Source: Bacteroidaceae bacterium (lineage in GTDB: Bacteria > Bacteroidota > Bacteroidia > Bacteroidales > Barnesiellaceae_A). From it: a stretch of DNA of 49,250 nt. Positions within the stretch are counted from its first letter, which is position 1, and every line of letters begins with the position of its first letter. The stretch covers positions 1-49,250 of the forward strand of contig JAGBHF010000077.1 in the NCBI GenBank assembly GCA_017935645.1, given 5' to 3'. The notes beneath the pieces were generated by a model. That model was given only the letters and a program-made list of their open reading frames with translations. It was not told where the DNA came from and did not search any database. The position numbers and the translations under genes are program-made. Of this stretch, positions 17,701-25,300 are shown piece after piece.

Positions 17701-18507
17701 GCTTCCTTCTAAGGCTTTATAGATGTAGGCACGACCGGTTATCCACTCGGCATTGTTGCTGAAGTTGGCACTGTTGATAAAAAGAATATTGTCTACTACA
17801 GGAGTAAAACGTTTGTTGTTCTCGGTAAAGCCTATGGGTGTATAGCTCTTTTTATCAACATCGTAGATATAATAAAGTTGCTCAGATATGTAGCTGTAAG
17901 AGATACAACCCAAGATGAGCTTGCCGTCGGGCGAGATTTGGTTAAACCAGTTTTGGTCTTGGTTTTGGCCGGTCATGTCATACTCGGGTATACCGATGCA
18001 CTCAACCAACTCGCCTGTTGTCATATCCCACAAGGCGGGTAGTGAGTAGAAACCATCTTCGTCGATTGATTGACGACCTACGGCATATTTACCATCAGGT
18101 GTGATTGCGTTTACCTCGCCATACCATTCGCTGTCTTCACAAGGCAGATTGGTCCATTTGCCACTTGCTTTTGACCAGTAGGCGGGCTTGTGATTGAGTT
18201 CGCCAACAACAATGTTACCATCATTGGTAACGTCGGCAGTACCCATTGAAGCGTAACTTCCTGCAGAATAGTTTGCATCCAGGTCTGTTACTGTCTCTGT
18301 GTCAATCTCAATAAGACGAGCACCGGTTTGTATCAGTGCATCTTCGGCATTGAAGGCATTGGCACAAGCATATTGGCCGTTGTCCGACATACCGTTAATA
18401 ATGGCCGAGTCGTCAAAAATAAATTTTTTGATAACAGGACCTTCCTGTGCCCATGCCGAGCAGATGCTCAACAATGCACACACGATAATGGAGAGTGTTT
18501 TCTTCAT
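14752..18507 (-). CDS. 1251-aa multidomain surface protein with Omp28 thioredoxin-fold domain and T9SS-like tail
   Basis: Signal peptide (MKKTLSIIVCALLSICSAWA), then propeller-like repeats with SDNGQYA, TPDGKYAVG and SPDGKLILG phrasing (~25-390). Two SbsA-type Ig modules follow (~400-500, with ITITFDHDIQIIGAK; ~505-615). A choice-of-anchor-J/cleaved-adhesin-like jelly roll comes next (~625-800, with NDWLIIPQLYIPDDKCALTF). Then an Omp28 domain has KRVVLEEISGMGCQNCP, its CxxC at Cys926 and Cys929. The last ~55 residues (VEAYTTNGMLIATAQG, ending KVLVK) look like a T9SS sorting tail. I infer a surface-anchored protein carrying a thioredoxin-fold domain on a long stalk. No enzyme activity is proven by the sequence. 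Confidence 0.85.
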   Translation of the reverse strand: MKKTLSIIVCALLSICSAWAQEGPVIKKFIFDDSAIINGMSDNGQYACANAFNAEDALIQTGARLIEIDTETVTDLDANYSAGSYASMGTADVTNDGNIVVGELNHKPAYWSKASGKWTNLPCEDSEWYGEVNAITPDGKYAVGRQSIDEDGFYSLPALWDMTTGELVECIGIPEYDMTGQNQDQNWFNQISPDGKLILGCISYSYISEQLYYIYDVDKKSYTPIGFTENNKRFTPVVDNILFINSANFSNNAEWITGRAYIYKALEGSEFGNQYETTYVYNIKTGDFTLYDATFDSDMVASVIDNNGHAMAATPSGTPIREWSVRNGAYWFPFNQIQKQQYGYDFYAKTSFENTGTPLFLSDDNKRAAVMVDPYSSYVVTLPTTFSDACNGVDLLGSYIIFPKEGATISRLKEITITFDHDIQIIGAKTCVEIRNAAGETVYNSIGLSASGKKATITYRNGSLNAGEKYTLHIPAGSIALAQDKAMTNKDIDITYNGRENAPVKATSIYPADGSAIAKIDNNTNPVVITFDVPVYLPDSAIAYLYNENEVEPIASMLMAYSGNVVAVYPNTTQYLFLDNDYRVEVMPGSVTDVAGNGANEKIVIRYHGSYEREIVYDDNSLLIENFNTVGVANCLPWDADRNTPNSLAQAIGFDRHDYGWAIAWDENDNNIAASSHSMYDPAGKSNDWLIIPQLYIPDDKCALTFLSQSFLTGYQDYLKVYIWANEEVINMPSDELVARFAQEADLVYNELQSPGNDDNLLAGDWKENYLSLANYAGKNIYIAFVNDNEAQSAVFIDDVMVSHNKPFRVAFTNETSVVAREEMLIAGALSIDSDTDVYESISLSLTDSEGNEIETISESGLSLKKGDVYKFAFTKALPLEIGIVNEFTLTVVCNDNHYDIEGKITNLAFEPVKRVVLEEISGMGCQNCPLGFISIEKIHEMYGDLFIPICIRTFQDPLGMGLTDYTDFLGLASAPSGVINRKSMSFPAVSYDGDYYFSNTQLPAGSDKLWLDIVAEELEIPTEADINIAEMSVDPQTNEIVIPCTVKYALSANNCNLNLFTVVMEDYVSSMQKNGFSSLALESLGEWGKGGIYGQSLVMDYKLLDVCRSYEGMTFNGTGGYLPQEIVAGEEYTAEIRTKVPATLENFAHCKVVVMLIDANTGAYINAALSSEFSNVTNINNNADATITTADGKIIVTTADNARVEAYTTNGMLIATAQGNGQTTIEAPAGIAIVKVITGNDVTVTKVLVK

Positions 18508-18575
18508 AAAAATGTGAATATAAAAATTAAATTTGTTTTAGAATCGGTATATACACAATAACATTAATTACGGTG

Positions 18576-18604
18576 CAAAATTACGAAATGTTTTGCTATT
18601 ACAA
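18576..18604 (-). promoter_or_regulatory. Probable promoter of the 1251-aa surface protein gene
   Basis: On the minus strand, TAATTTTG (18576-18583) matches the -7 consensus; a TTG at 18602-18604 lies 18 bp upstream, one short of the usual range. The remaining gap to 18808 (about 200 bp, T/G-rich) shows no gene or clear signal. Confidence 0.55.
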
Positions 18605-18808
18605 CTATCTTTTGCTGAGAAACTTTGGGCTTTTTGCAATGTGTAACAATTGTAGAATAATGTTTATAGAACTTGTTGTTTGTTGTATAAGTTAGTAATG
18701 CGATGTTGTGTTGTCAAATTGCTATTATATCGTCGGCGAATGTTGCTATGTGTTGGCGGATGATAGCTTGTTGCAGTGTAGTGCCTAATACGTGGTGACT
18801 TGAAACAG

Positions 18809-18839
18809 CAACGGATTGCACGTTCAATGCAATCCGTTG
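18809..18839 (-). terminator. Terminator of trpS
   Basis: A perfect 12-bp stem (18809-18820 with 18828-18839) with a 7-nt loop lies 24 bp after the trpS stop, followed on the minus strand by CTGTTTCA. Confidence 0.75.
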
Positions 18840-18862
18840 TAATATGTAGGTGTTGTATAATC

Positions 18863-19924
18863 TCAAAAAGCCTTGAAACCCATTACTTTGCGCACCTCGG
18901 CAAGGGTGCGGGCTGCACTTTCGCGGGCACGCTCGGCTCCTTGTGCTACTACGCGACGCAAGTACTCGTCGTTGCTGCGTATGTCAAGGATGCGTTCGCG
19001 TATGGGGGTTGTTGTCTTGAGGATATCCTCGGCGAGTTGTTTCTTAAGGTCGCCATAGCGGATGGAGCAATTGTTGTATTGCTCCTCGAAGTAGGATACT
19101 ACATCGGGGGTTGAGACAATCTTGAGGAGGGTAAAGAGGTTTTCAAGAGGCTCGCTCTTGGGTGAGTTGGGAACTTGAGGACCTTCGTCGGTAACGGCAC
19201 GCATCACCTTCTTGCGCAATACTTTCTCTTCGTCGCATAGGTATATACAATTGCCCTCGCTCTTGCCCATCTTACCACTGCCATCGAGGCCGGGAACTTT
19301 GATACTGGCTTGACCAAAGTTGTAGCTGGTGGGCTCGGGGAAGAGTTCTACGCCATATACCGAGTTGAAACGACGGGCAAAGCGGCGTGTCATCTCCAAG
19401 TGTTGCTCTTGGTCTTTGCCTACAGGTACTTTGGTGGCCTTGTGGATGAGGATGTCGGCTGCCATGAGTGTGGGATAGGTGAGCAATCCGGCGTTGACAC
19501 GATTTTTGGATGTGTCGCTTATAATCTCCTTTTCGATGGCATCTTCACTCTCGTTGGCATGGGTGTCGAGGTGGAGTTGCTTGCGTGCTTTGTCCTTGAA
19601 TGATGCTGTACGCATCAACTCGCCTATACCTACGTGCATGTTCATCAAGAGGTATAGTTGCGATATTTCGGGAACATCACTTTGTATGAAGATTGTTGAC
19701 TTTTCGGGGTCGAGACCTGCGGCCAAATACTCTGCAAGAATGTTCTTGACATTTTCGTGGAGCATGGCGGGGTCGGGGTGGGTAGTGAGTGCGTGCAGGT
19801 CGGCTATGAAGAAGTAGCAGTTGCTCTCTTCTTGCATCTTTACAAAGTTGCACAATGCACCATAATAGTTGCCCAAGTGTAGGTTGCCTGTCGAGCGAAT
19901 ACCGCTCACTACAATATCTTTCAT
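18863..19924 (-). CDS. trpS: Tryptophan--tRNA ligase
   Basis: 353 aa, a typical length for bacterial TrpRS. Class I signatures are clear: the HIGH-type motif HLGNYYG (residues 16-22, after GIRSTGN) and the KMSKS-type motif KMGKSEG (~218). Other family markers are FIADLHALTT and the dimer/Trp-site segment LLTYPTLMAADIL. The enzyme charges tRNA-Trp with tryptophan in the cytoplasm. No clear -7 box lies directly upstream. A structured element with a terminator-like end (20008-20088) stands 84 bp before the start codon, so the gene's own promoter must lie between them or transcription must read through. Confidence 0.97.
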   Translation of the reverse strand: MKDIVVSGIRSTGNLHLGNYYGALCNFVKMQEESNCYFFIADLHALTTHPDPAMLHENVKNILAEYLAAGLDPEKSTIFIQSDVPEISQLYLLMNMHVGIGELMRTASFKDKARKQLHLDTHANESEDAIEKEIISDTSKNRVNAGLLTYPTLMAADILIHKATKVPVGKDQEQHLEMTRRFARRFNSVYGVELFPEPTSYNFGQASIKVPGLDGSGKMGKSEGNCIYLCDEEKVLRKKVMRAVTDEGPQVPNSPKSEPLENLFTLLKIVSTPDVVSYFEEQYNNCSIRYGDLKKQLAEDILKTTTPIRERILDIRSNDEYLRRVVAQGAERARESAARTLAEVRKVMGFKAF

Positions 19925-20007
19925 AAATTATATGCTGTTTTTTTTAATACGAGTGCGAAGATAGCAAAAAGTTGATATATAACCAAACAACCGCGGTCGT
20001 TGACCAT

Positions 20008-20088
20008 AAAAAAAGCAGGTGAGCCGGGAAGTGAAATAACGTTGCTCAGGGAGCACCTTGTAGAAGTAACTTCGCCGATAGCCTGCTT
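20008..20088 (-). ncRNA. Candidate structured RNA ending in an intrinsic terminator
   Basis: On the minus strand, a rod-like fold can be drawn by hand. The outer stem AAGCAGG/CCTGCTT pairs 20082-20088 with 20013-20019. An inner stem pairs 20069-20073 with 20028-20032 and continues as 20075-20077 with 20025-20027. An apical hairpin pairs 20051-20055 with 20043-20047. The outer stem is followed by a U7 run (20008-20014). A -7-like box, TAATTTTG (20131-20138), lies upstream and overlaps the stop codon of the 690-aa gene, but no well-spaced -33 box is seen. It could be a free small RNA of ~115 nt, the 3' end of the 690-aa gene's message, or a leader of trpS. Confidence 0.45.
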
Positions 20089-20135
20089 ATATTGTTACGA
20101 CCGTGTCGTGTATCTCTTGTTCTGATGTTGCAAAA

Positions 20136-22208
20136 TTACACTTTATATTTCAAACATTGGGTATATTGGGTCGTGAAATTTTCATAATTCATTACTGTGT
20201 CGGCCTCCTCGGGGCTTGCAACGAGTGTGCCTCGTGCCTGTGCATGCCACTGCAGGAGGGTATACATGTCGAGTGCCGGAGTGTCGGTGTATAGCCTGAT
20301 GAGGTCGAGCATGAGCGCTGTGTCGAGGTAGGCAACGGGTAGCGAGTTGCTGTCGATATCGAGTACAATATATTCCATTGCTGTAATGTCGAGGATAACC
20401 ATGTGAACGCCTTGTGCCTCGGACGAGAAACGAAAACTGTTGGCTGTCGTTTCGGGCATCCATGTGGTATTGGCCTCGGGGTGCTCGCGTTCCATGTAGC
20501 CGAATGCGGCATCGACACTGTTCATGGGGCGACGTTCGAAGTTGTTGGCTGTTACCACAACGTAGCGAAACTCTTTGCGAGCCTCTTCGAGTAGCACATC
20601 GATATACTCGGCGCAGTCGCCTTGGCGATGGCGTACGTCGCCCGAGTGGATTGCACACTCGTTTTTCAGGCCGGTAGCCCACGATATTGTTTCTATACTC
20701 TCATCGCCTACAAATGTGGCTGATAGGTCGAGATCTTCGCGACCGTCTTTGTCTATCCAATGGAGGTAAAAACGTACCACACGTGCTTGTGGGTTGTCCA
20801 AGGGTACTCGTGTGCCACGCACAAGGGTCTTGAGTGCAGGATTGAGTCCGCGCATCTGCATCGGTACAGGGATGCCCTTCAATCGCTCGTCGATATATAC
20901 TTTTCCGAGGGGCGACAACTCGGCATAACGTCGTTTCAACTCCTTCTCGATAGGTGTTATAAGTCTGTTGCTCAATGCCTCGTCAAAGGCGTCGTTGCCT
21001 TCAAGGAATATCGGTGTGCGCTTGTGCTTGAGTAAGATGGGACGCACAACATCCTCTTCTCTACGACGAAGGAAGTGGTTGTATAATTCGTAGAGCACCT
21101 TGCTCGACGCATATGGTAGCGCTTGTGTGTAGGCGTGTAAAATGGTGTCGACTTCAACATCGCTCTCTGTTTCGCGCAATAGGTGGTCAATGCGACGCAA
21201 CAACTCGCCGGGGCGTTGCGAAAGTATGGCCAATCGTTCGTCGAGGCTACGGGCTGCATCGACTTGTGCATACCAACTGCGGGCATAGTTGCGCACAGCG
21301 CACAATGCCTCTGCACTGCGAGGGTAGCGACGGGCATATTCGCCTACGTGCAGTATCTCGCCCAATCGTTTCCAACGCTCGGCGCGCAATGCCATCTCGG
21401 ATGCATCACATGTCGATTGTTCCAAGTGTGATAGAAGCATGCGACGCTCACTGCGACTGAATTTCTTGAATCGAAACGCACGTGCCGCCTTGTTCTCAAA
21501 CTTGCGGTCAACTCCATCGCAGTTGATGGTGTAGTGTGTGGGTGGAACGGGTGGCAATGAAATATCGCCACCTGACATATATACTGCCAATCGCAACACA
21601 TCGGTGGCTGTAGCAAGACGAATGGGCATACCCTCGGCGGCAAGCATGCACATGGTCTCTTTGAAAGGTACTTGCTCGGGTAGCAGTTGCTCTACGTCGG
21701 GGTAGTTGCGGACAAACCATAGCAGCGTGTCGCGACTCTGCTGTGTGTGAGCCTGATTGCTTGCGCAAAGGGTGGTGAATAATGACTCAAACTCTTCTCG
21801 TGTGGCGCATCGCAACATAGTGTAGTGAGGGTGTTCAAATGCTTGAGACCGTTCGCCTTTCCATGCCTCGGGTGTAAAGGCTCCATTGCTCCAATAGTAA
21901 ACGAGTTGATTGATAAACAATTCGGTGTGACTCAGCTCCATTACTTCTTGGGGAAACCCTTCGTAGAAGGGCTTGAAGTTGCCTGTATCGCCCAACATTG
22001 TGCGCAGATACTCGATTACTTCATGGTGAAATTGTACTGCCTCTTCACGGGGGGCATGTTCAATAGCGTGGTAGGCGTGGCTGTCGAGCATATAGCCGGC
22101 CTGCATCAGTTCATACTGGATAGTGGCTGCCAACCCGTTTGATTCGCCTTCCGAGGGTATCAATACCCATCCTTGCTGTAGAGCTATGATATGTTGAGTC
22201 GTTTTCAT
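20136..22208 (-). CDS. 690-aa TerD-like protein, related to the MXAN_6230/SCO0854 type
   Basis: Cytoplasmic: no signal or membrane segment. The N-terminal part includes GFPQEVMELSHTELFINQ, and the middle (~210-470) is helical and rich in Arg, Glu and Leu. Residues ~475-640 read like a TerD (tellurite/stress, Ca-binding) domain: VRFYLHWIDKDGREDLDLSA (DLDLSA at ~492) and HSGD (~521), then EYIDVLLEEA and FRYVVVTANNF. The N-terminal FP..V....EL..N phrase plus C-terminal LHW...DLDLSA recalls the large MXAN_6230/SCO0854 family, here without its RING-like part; this is from memory. Function unknown. It stands divergent from a tyrosine phosphatase, 68 bp apart. Confidence 0.65.
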   Translation of the reverse strand: MKTTQHIIALQQGWVLIPSEGESNGLAATIQYELMQAGYMLDSHAYHAIEHAPREEAVQFHHEVIEYLRTMLGDTGNFKPFYEGFPQEVMELSHTELFINQLVYYWSNGAFTPEAWKGERSQAFEHPHYTMLRCATREEFESLFTTLCASNQAHTQQSRDTLLWFVRNYPDVEQLLPEQVPFKETMCMLAAEGMPIRLATATDVLRLAVYMSGGDISLPPVPPTHYTINCDGVDRKFENKAARAFRFKKFSRSERRMLLSHLEQSTCDASEMALRAERWKRLGEILHVGEYARRYPRSAEALCAVRNYARSWYAQVDAARSLDERLAILSQRPGELLRRIDHLLRETESDVEVDTILHAYTQALPYASSKVLYELYNHFLRRREEDVVRPILLKHKRTPIFLEGNDAFDEALSNRLITPIEKELKRRYAELSPLGKVYIDERLKGIPVPMQMRGLNPALKTLVRGTRVPLDNPQARVVRFYLHWIDKDGREDLDLSATFVGDESIETISWATGLKNECAIHSGDVRHRQGDCAEYIDVLLEEARKEFRYVVVTANNFERRPMNSVDAAFGYMEREHPEANTTWMPETTANSFRFSSEAQGVHMVILDITAMEYIVLDIDSNSLPVAYLDTALMLDLIRLYTDTPALDMYTLLQWHAQARGTLVASPEEADTVMNYENFTTQYTQCLKYKV

Positions 22209-22276
22209 AAAGCAAATGTAGAAAATATTTTATGTAATATGATATAATGTGTGGTAAAAAGTGATAACTTCGCATT

Positions 22277-22762
22277 ATGGAAGATAACGGAACTTATAAA
22301 ATACTCTTTGTCTGTCTGGGCAATATATGTCGCTCGCCGGCTGCCGAAGGCATTATGCGACACATCGTGCGCAAGTACAATCTTGAACATTGTTTCCATC
22401 TCGATTCGGCCGGTACATACGGCGGTCATGCCGGAGAATTGCCCGACCGTCGCATGCGTAGTGCCGCCGCTGCACGTGGCTATCTGCTCGAACATCGCGC
22501 GCAACGTTTCAAGGAGTCGATGTTTGCTCAATTTGACCTTATTGTTGCCATGGACGACAGCAACTACTACGACTTGCAGTCGATGGCGCCGTCGCTCGAC
22601 GATGAAAAGAAGATTGTGCGCATGGCCGACTATTGTCGTCACTATACAGCTACACATGTCCCCGACCCCTATTACGAAGGGGCTGAGGGCTTTCAATTGG
22701 TACTCAATCTGCTGGAGGATGCTTGCGAAGGCCTCTTGGCCGAGCTGGGATATGTGAAGTAA
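22277..22762 (+). CDS. Low-molecular-weight protein-tyrosine phosphatase
   Basis: 161 aa. The P-loop CLGNICRSP gives the catalytic Cys13 and Arg19 of the C(X)5R motif, and the general acid is Asp130 in VPDPYYEG. The substrate pocket DSAGTYG is also present. The enzyme hydrolyses phosphotyrosine in the cytoplasm. In bacteria such enzymes often oppose tyrosine autokinases of the Wzc type, and one is encoded at 27333-29774, but they are not in one operon, so partnership is only a possibility. A nearby TAACTTCG (22265-22272) is too close to the start to be trusted as a promoter. Confidence 0.95.
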   Translation: MEDNGTYKILFVCLGNICRSPAAEGIMRHIVRKYNLEHCFHLDSAGTYGGHAGELPDRRMRSAAAARGYLLEHRAQRFKESMFAQFDLIVAMDDSNYYDLQSMAPSLDDEKKIVRMADYCRHYTATHVPDPYYEGAEGFQLVLNLLEDACEGLLAELGYVK

Positions 22763-22826
22763 ATAATCTTTCTATTCCTCTCAAAAAAACGCGCCGGCTC
22801 TCCTTCTGTTTTTGCAAATATTTACA

Positions 22827-22834
22827 TATATTTG
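22827..22834 (+). promoter_or_regulatory. -7 box of the outer-membrane protein gene
   Basis: TATATTTG matches TAnnTTTG and lies 31 bp before the ATG at 22866. No TTG is found at the right distance upstream, so only this half of the promoter is supported. Confidence 0.5.
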
Positions 22835-22865
22835 CGTATTATTGTGATTTAATAAAGTTGATACT

Positions 22866-23474
22866 ATGAAAAGATTAGGGATTGTAGTTTTGTTATTGGC
22901 AGGTTTTGTTGTCTCTGCCAGTGCACAATTTGGCTTAATGGCCAATAAGTTGGAGGAGATGTTGAAGCCGGCTCTGTCGGGCAGTTTTAACTACAAAGGC
23001 TTCGTAGATGTGGCATATCTTGCCGGATTGGATTCTCCTGACCTCTTGGAAATAACAACAACTCAAGGTTTTAAATACTCTTCATGGTGCTTCATGGGAG
23101 CAGGTGCCGGTGTCAACTTGGCTTTTCCTCAGTCGCAAAATGCCTCTATGCGCAGTGATGTGAGTGTATTGCTTCCGCTCTATGCCGATTTTCGTTTCAA
23201 TATCGGTAATCCTGCCAAGGTGGGCTTGTTTATCGACTTGAAGTTGGGCGCAGTATTTCTGTTGAGTGAAGGTTCTTATTACACCGACCTCGGATATATG
23301 GGAAATGATCCCAGTCTTTACTTTAAGCCCTCTATAGGTGTAAAGATACCCGTTAATAACGCTAAGCAAGCGCTGAACCTTTCGGCCAGTTATCAACTGA
23401 TGACGCCCCGTTTCTCGAATGGTTGGCTCGTAAACTTCAATAACTTGGGTGCTACATTGGCATTTGAGTGGTAA
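22866..23474 (+). CDS. Small outer-membrane beta-barrel protein
   Basis: 202 aa with a signal peptide (MKRLGIVVLLLAGFVVSASA, then QFGLM). The mature part alternates hydrophobic and polar residues in strand-length blocks (FRFNIGNPAKVGLFIDLKLG; YFKPSIGVKIPV) and ends in a Trp (LAFEW), the usual C-terminal signal of outer-membrane barrels. It resembles the OmpW/porin-like small barrels common in Bacteroidales. Whether it is a pore or a structural protein cannot be told. It is a single-gene unit with its own -7 box and a shared terminator. Confidence 0.8.
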   Translation: MKRLGIVVLLLAGFVVSASAQFGLMANKLEEMLKPALSGSFNYKGFVDVAYLAGLDSPDLLEITTTQGFKYSSWCFMGAGAGVNLAFPQSQNASMRSDVSVLLPLYADFRFNIGNPAKVGLFIDLKLGAVFLLSEGSYYTDLGYMGNDPSLYFKPSIGVKIPVNNAKQALNLSASYQLMTPRFSNGWLVNFNNLGATLAFEW

Positions 23475-23501
23475 TTAGGTAATATCTTGTAACGAAATAA
23501 A

Positions 23502-23531
23502 AATGCCGGCGGTTTCACAATCGTCGGCATT
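23502..23531. terminator. Bidirectional terminator
   Basis: An 11-bp GC-rich stem with a G-U pair (23502-23512 with 23521-23531) between two convergent genes, with AAAA before and TTCTTC after. Confidence 0.75.
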
Positions 23532-23572
23532 CTTCGCTTAGTTAGATTTTAAACGCTTGAGAGAGAATCAAA

Positions 23573-23908
23573 TCAGAAGTATGTCTTTATCAATCGTATC
23601 ACTTGCAAGGCGACAAGTATTATCATGCCGGCCATTGCTGTGTATATAGATAACAAAGAGCGCGTGATATTGTTCTCTTCGAGCGTTATAATATCGTTGG
23701 GTAATAGGTACAATAATATACCGCACGCTACTACCGATAGGAATGTGGTGATGCACATGATAATCTTACAAGAGCTTGACCGGTGCTCGGGCAGCTTGTT
23801 TATCGTACGCTTGGTAAACCACACATTGGGGCGAGGCTCGTGGGTGTGAGTCTTGAGAAATTCTTTTACCAACTTTTCTTCGTCGTGGTGTAGGGCGTTG
23901 TTATTCAT
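23573..23908 (-). CDS. Small membrane protein, probable anti-sigma partner
   Basis: 111 aa with a cytoplasmic N-terminus (EEKLVKEFLKTHTHEPRPN, then FTKRTINKLPE) and two membrane helices (~47-67 and ~86-106). The N-terminal pattern, a short helix then F...T...KLP, matches small proteins that follow ECF sigma genes in Bacteroidota and are presumed to hold the sigma factor at the membrane. Its start overlaps the sigma gene by 8 bp, which supports coupled translation. No zinc-binding ZAS motif is visible, so it is not a classical ZAS anti-sigma factor. The role is inferred from position and topology. Confidence 0.75.
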   Translation of the reverse strand: MNNNALHHDEEKLVKEFLKTHTHEPRPNVWFTKRTINKLPEHRSSSCKIIMCITTFLSVVACGILLYLLPNDIITLEENNITRSLLSIYTAMAGMIILVALQVIRLIKTYF

Positions 23909-24428
23909 ATCCGTTATTTTTAAGAAAATCGGCTAATTTATTGCGTGCACGTGATAGGTGCGATTTGATAGTTCCTGTCGGCAATTGCAGTATCGAGGCA
24001 ACTTCTTCTACCTTGCGGTCGTCGATGTAATAGAGTGTAATGGCGGCACGCTCGGTGGGTGTGAGTTGTTGCAGTGCGCGGGTAATGTCTATGTGAGTAT
24101 CGTTGTGGGTTGATGTAGCACATTCGGGTATGACATCGGTCGTGTCGGTAAACCTGTTGCGACGCAAATGGTCTTGAAAGACATTGTAGGCTATGCGGTA
24201 GAGGTATGTCGAGAAGTTTGCCAAGCCCTTGAATTGCTTGATGGAGTAGTAGAGCTTGATAAACGTCTCTTGTGCCAAGTCGTCACTAAGCATCTCATCG
24301 CCCATGGTTTGGTGTAGGAAAAAGCGCCGAATGGTGGGCTGATGCTGCTCGACGAGCGTGGCAAAAGCACGTCGATCGTCGAACAGCATGACCCGAGAAA
24401 TTAACAATGTATCGTTTGTGTGGCGCAT
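23901..24428 (-). CDS. ECF-type RNA polymerase sigma factor
   Basis: 175 aa, normal for the group. Sigma region 2 spans ~18-90, with DDLAQETFIKLYYSIKQF and FSTYLYRIAYNVFQDHLRR, which contact the -10 region and core polymerase. Region 4 spans ~120-170, with LTPTERAAITLYYIDDRKVE and the helix-turn-helix LPTGTIKSHLSRARNKL. It directs polymerase to a specific regulon, probably in response to an envelope signal relayed by the downstream membrane protein (8-bp overlap). It is the middle gene of a three-gene unit. No target promoter can be deduced. Confidence 0.95.
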   Translation of the reverse strand: MRHTNDTLLISRVMLFDDRRAFATLVEQHQPTIRRFFLHQTMGDEMLSDDLAQETFIKLYYSIKQFKGLANFSTYLYRIAYNVFQDHLRRNRFTDTTDVIPECATSTHNDTHIDITRALQQLTPTERAAITLYYIDDRKVEEVASILQLPTGTIKSHLSRARNKLADFLKNNGYE

Positions 24429-24459
24429 AAGGCTTTGTTATGAGGGCGATATGTCGATG

Positions 24460-25113
24460 TTATACCTCTGTTTCGCTATTTTGTGATGCCACCGGAGCTG
24501 TTGAATCTTCGTTGTGCTCTTTAGTATCCTCTTTGCGCTCTTCGTGGCGTTCGATAAAGGCTATCAGCAGGTATCCCGCACCAATGATGCCTGGTATAAC
24601 GGCTATGGCTGTAATCGCATTTTCATCGATTGTATCGCCAAATATTGCGAGTCCTATACCTATGGCTATGAATATAATAGCTTGACGCAGGGTATTGGTC
24701 CATCGTTTTTTAGCTTTTTTCGGCTCGTCAAACAATCCTTCGGGTATGGCTTGTCCGTTGTCGATGGCCTTTTCGATGATATGGTAGCGGTCGCGTTGCT
24801 TGCGATATGATATCCATGTTGTTATCCAAACTATAAGTATGATGAATGCAAAAAATGTGAAGGGTATTGATAACTCTGCAATATCCTCTACAGTGTCGCT
24901 GCTAATGCTTTTTGCGTGTAATTGGTGTTGAAGAGAGTCGTTATACATATCATATTGAACCTCTATAGCGGCTTTTTCTACATCCATGCGCATGCTGTCC
25001 AAGATAAACTGCTCACTGCGGTCGGGTGCTGAGGGATGATTGGCTGCAAAAATGTTTGTTGCAAAAAGGAGTGCTATTATCGCACTGCACATCATTATGA
25101 CTGTACGTTTCAT
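24460..25113 (-). CDS. DUF6249-like membrane protein
   Basis: 217 aa with a signal peptide (MKRTVIMMCSAIIALLFATNIFA). A short periplasmic part (~24-80) is followed by one membrane helix (~83-105), then a cytoplasmic-type stretch with RYHIIEKAIDNGQAIPEGLF. Two more helices follow (~143-160, ~166-187), and the tail is very acidic. The phrase around AIDNGQAIPE is what I associate with DUF6249, found beside ECF sigma genes in Bacteroidota; unverified. It is first in the operon, 31 bp before the sigma gene, and may sense or modulate that system. Confidence 0.75.
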   Translation of the reverse strand: MKRTVIMMCSAIIALLFATNIFAANHPSAPDRSEQFILDSMRMDVEKAAIEVQYDMYNDSLQHQLHAKSISSDTVEDIAELSIPFTFFAFIILIVWITTWISYRKQRDRYHIIEKAIDNGQAIPEGLFDEPKKAKKRWTNTLRQAIIFIAIGIGLAIFGDTIDENAITAIAVIPGIIGAGYLLIAFIERHEERKEDTKEHNEDSTAPVASQNSETEV

Positions 25114-25243
25114 TTTATTGGGGTTTTAATGGGTTTATATTTTTTTTAAAACGGCATCGATGCTTGTGGTTTCTATGCATTAGACGTGAGCAATACGACG
25201 GTTGGTTGCAATGAGTGACAAAAATAATATGATTTTTGCAAAA

Positions 25244-25275
25244 AACACCTTCTACCGCAATTGATAGAAGGTGTT
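25244..25275 (-). terminator. Terminator of the Dabb gene
   Basis: A perfect 11-bp stem (25244-25254 with 25265-25275) followed on the minus strand by GTTTTTTGC. Confidence 0.85.
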
Positions 25276-25300
25276 GTGATAGGATGAAATAGATGATGTG

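Noticed and set aside
19921..20007. 28-codon open frame just before trpS, as a Trp leader peptide
   Set aside because: It has no Trp codon, begins right at the U run of the hairpin and lacks any attenuator stem after it.
22213..22220. TACATTTG on the minus strand as promoter of the 690-aa gene
   Set aside because: It lies 5 bp from the start codon, so transcription would begin at or inside the coding region; no -33 box is present.
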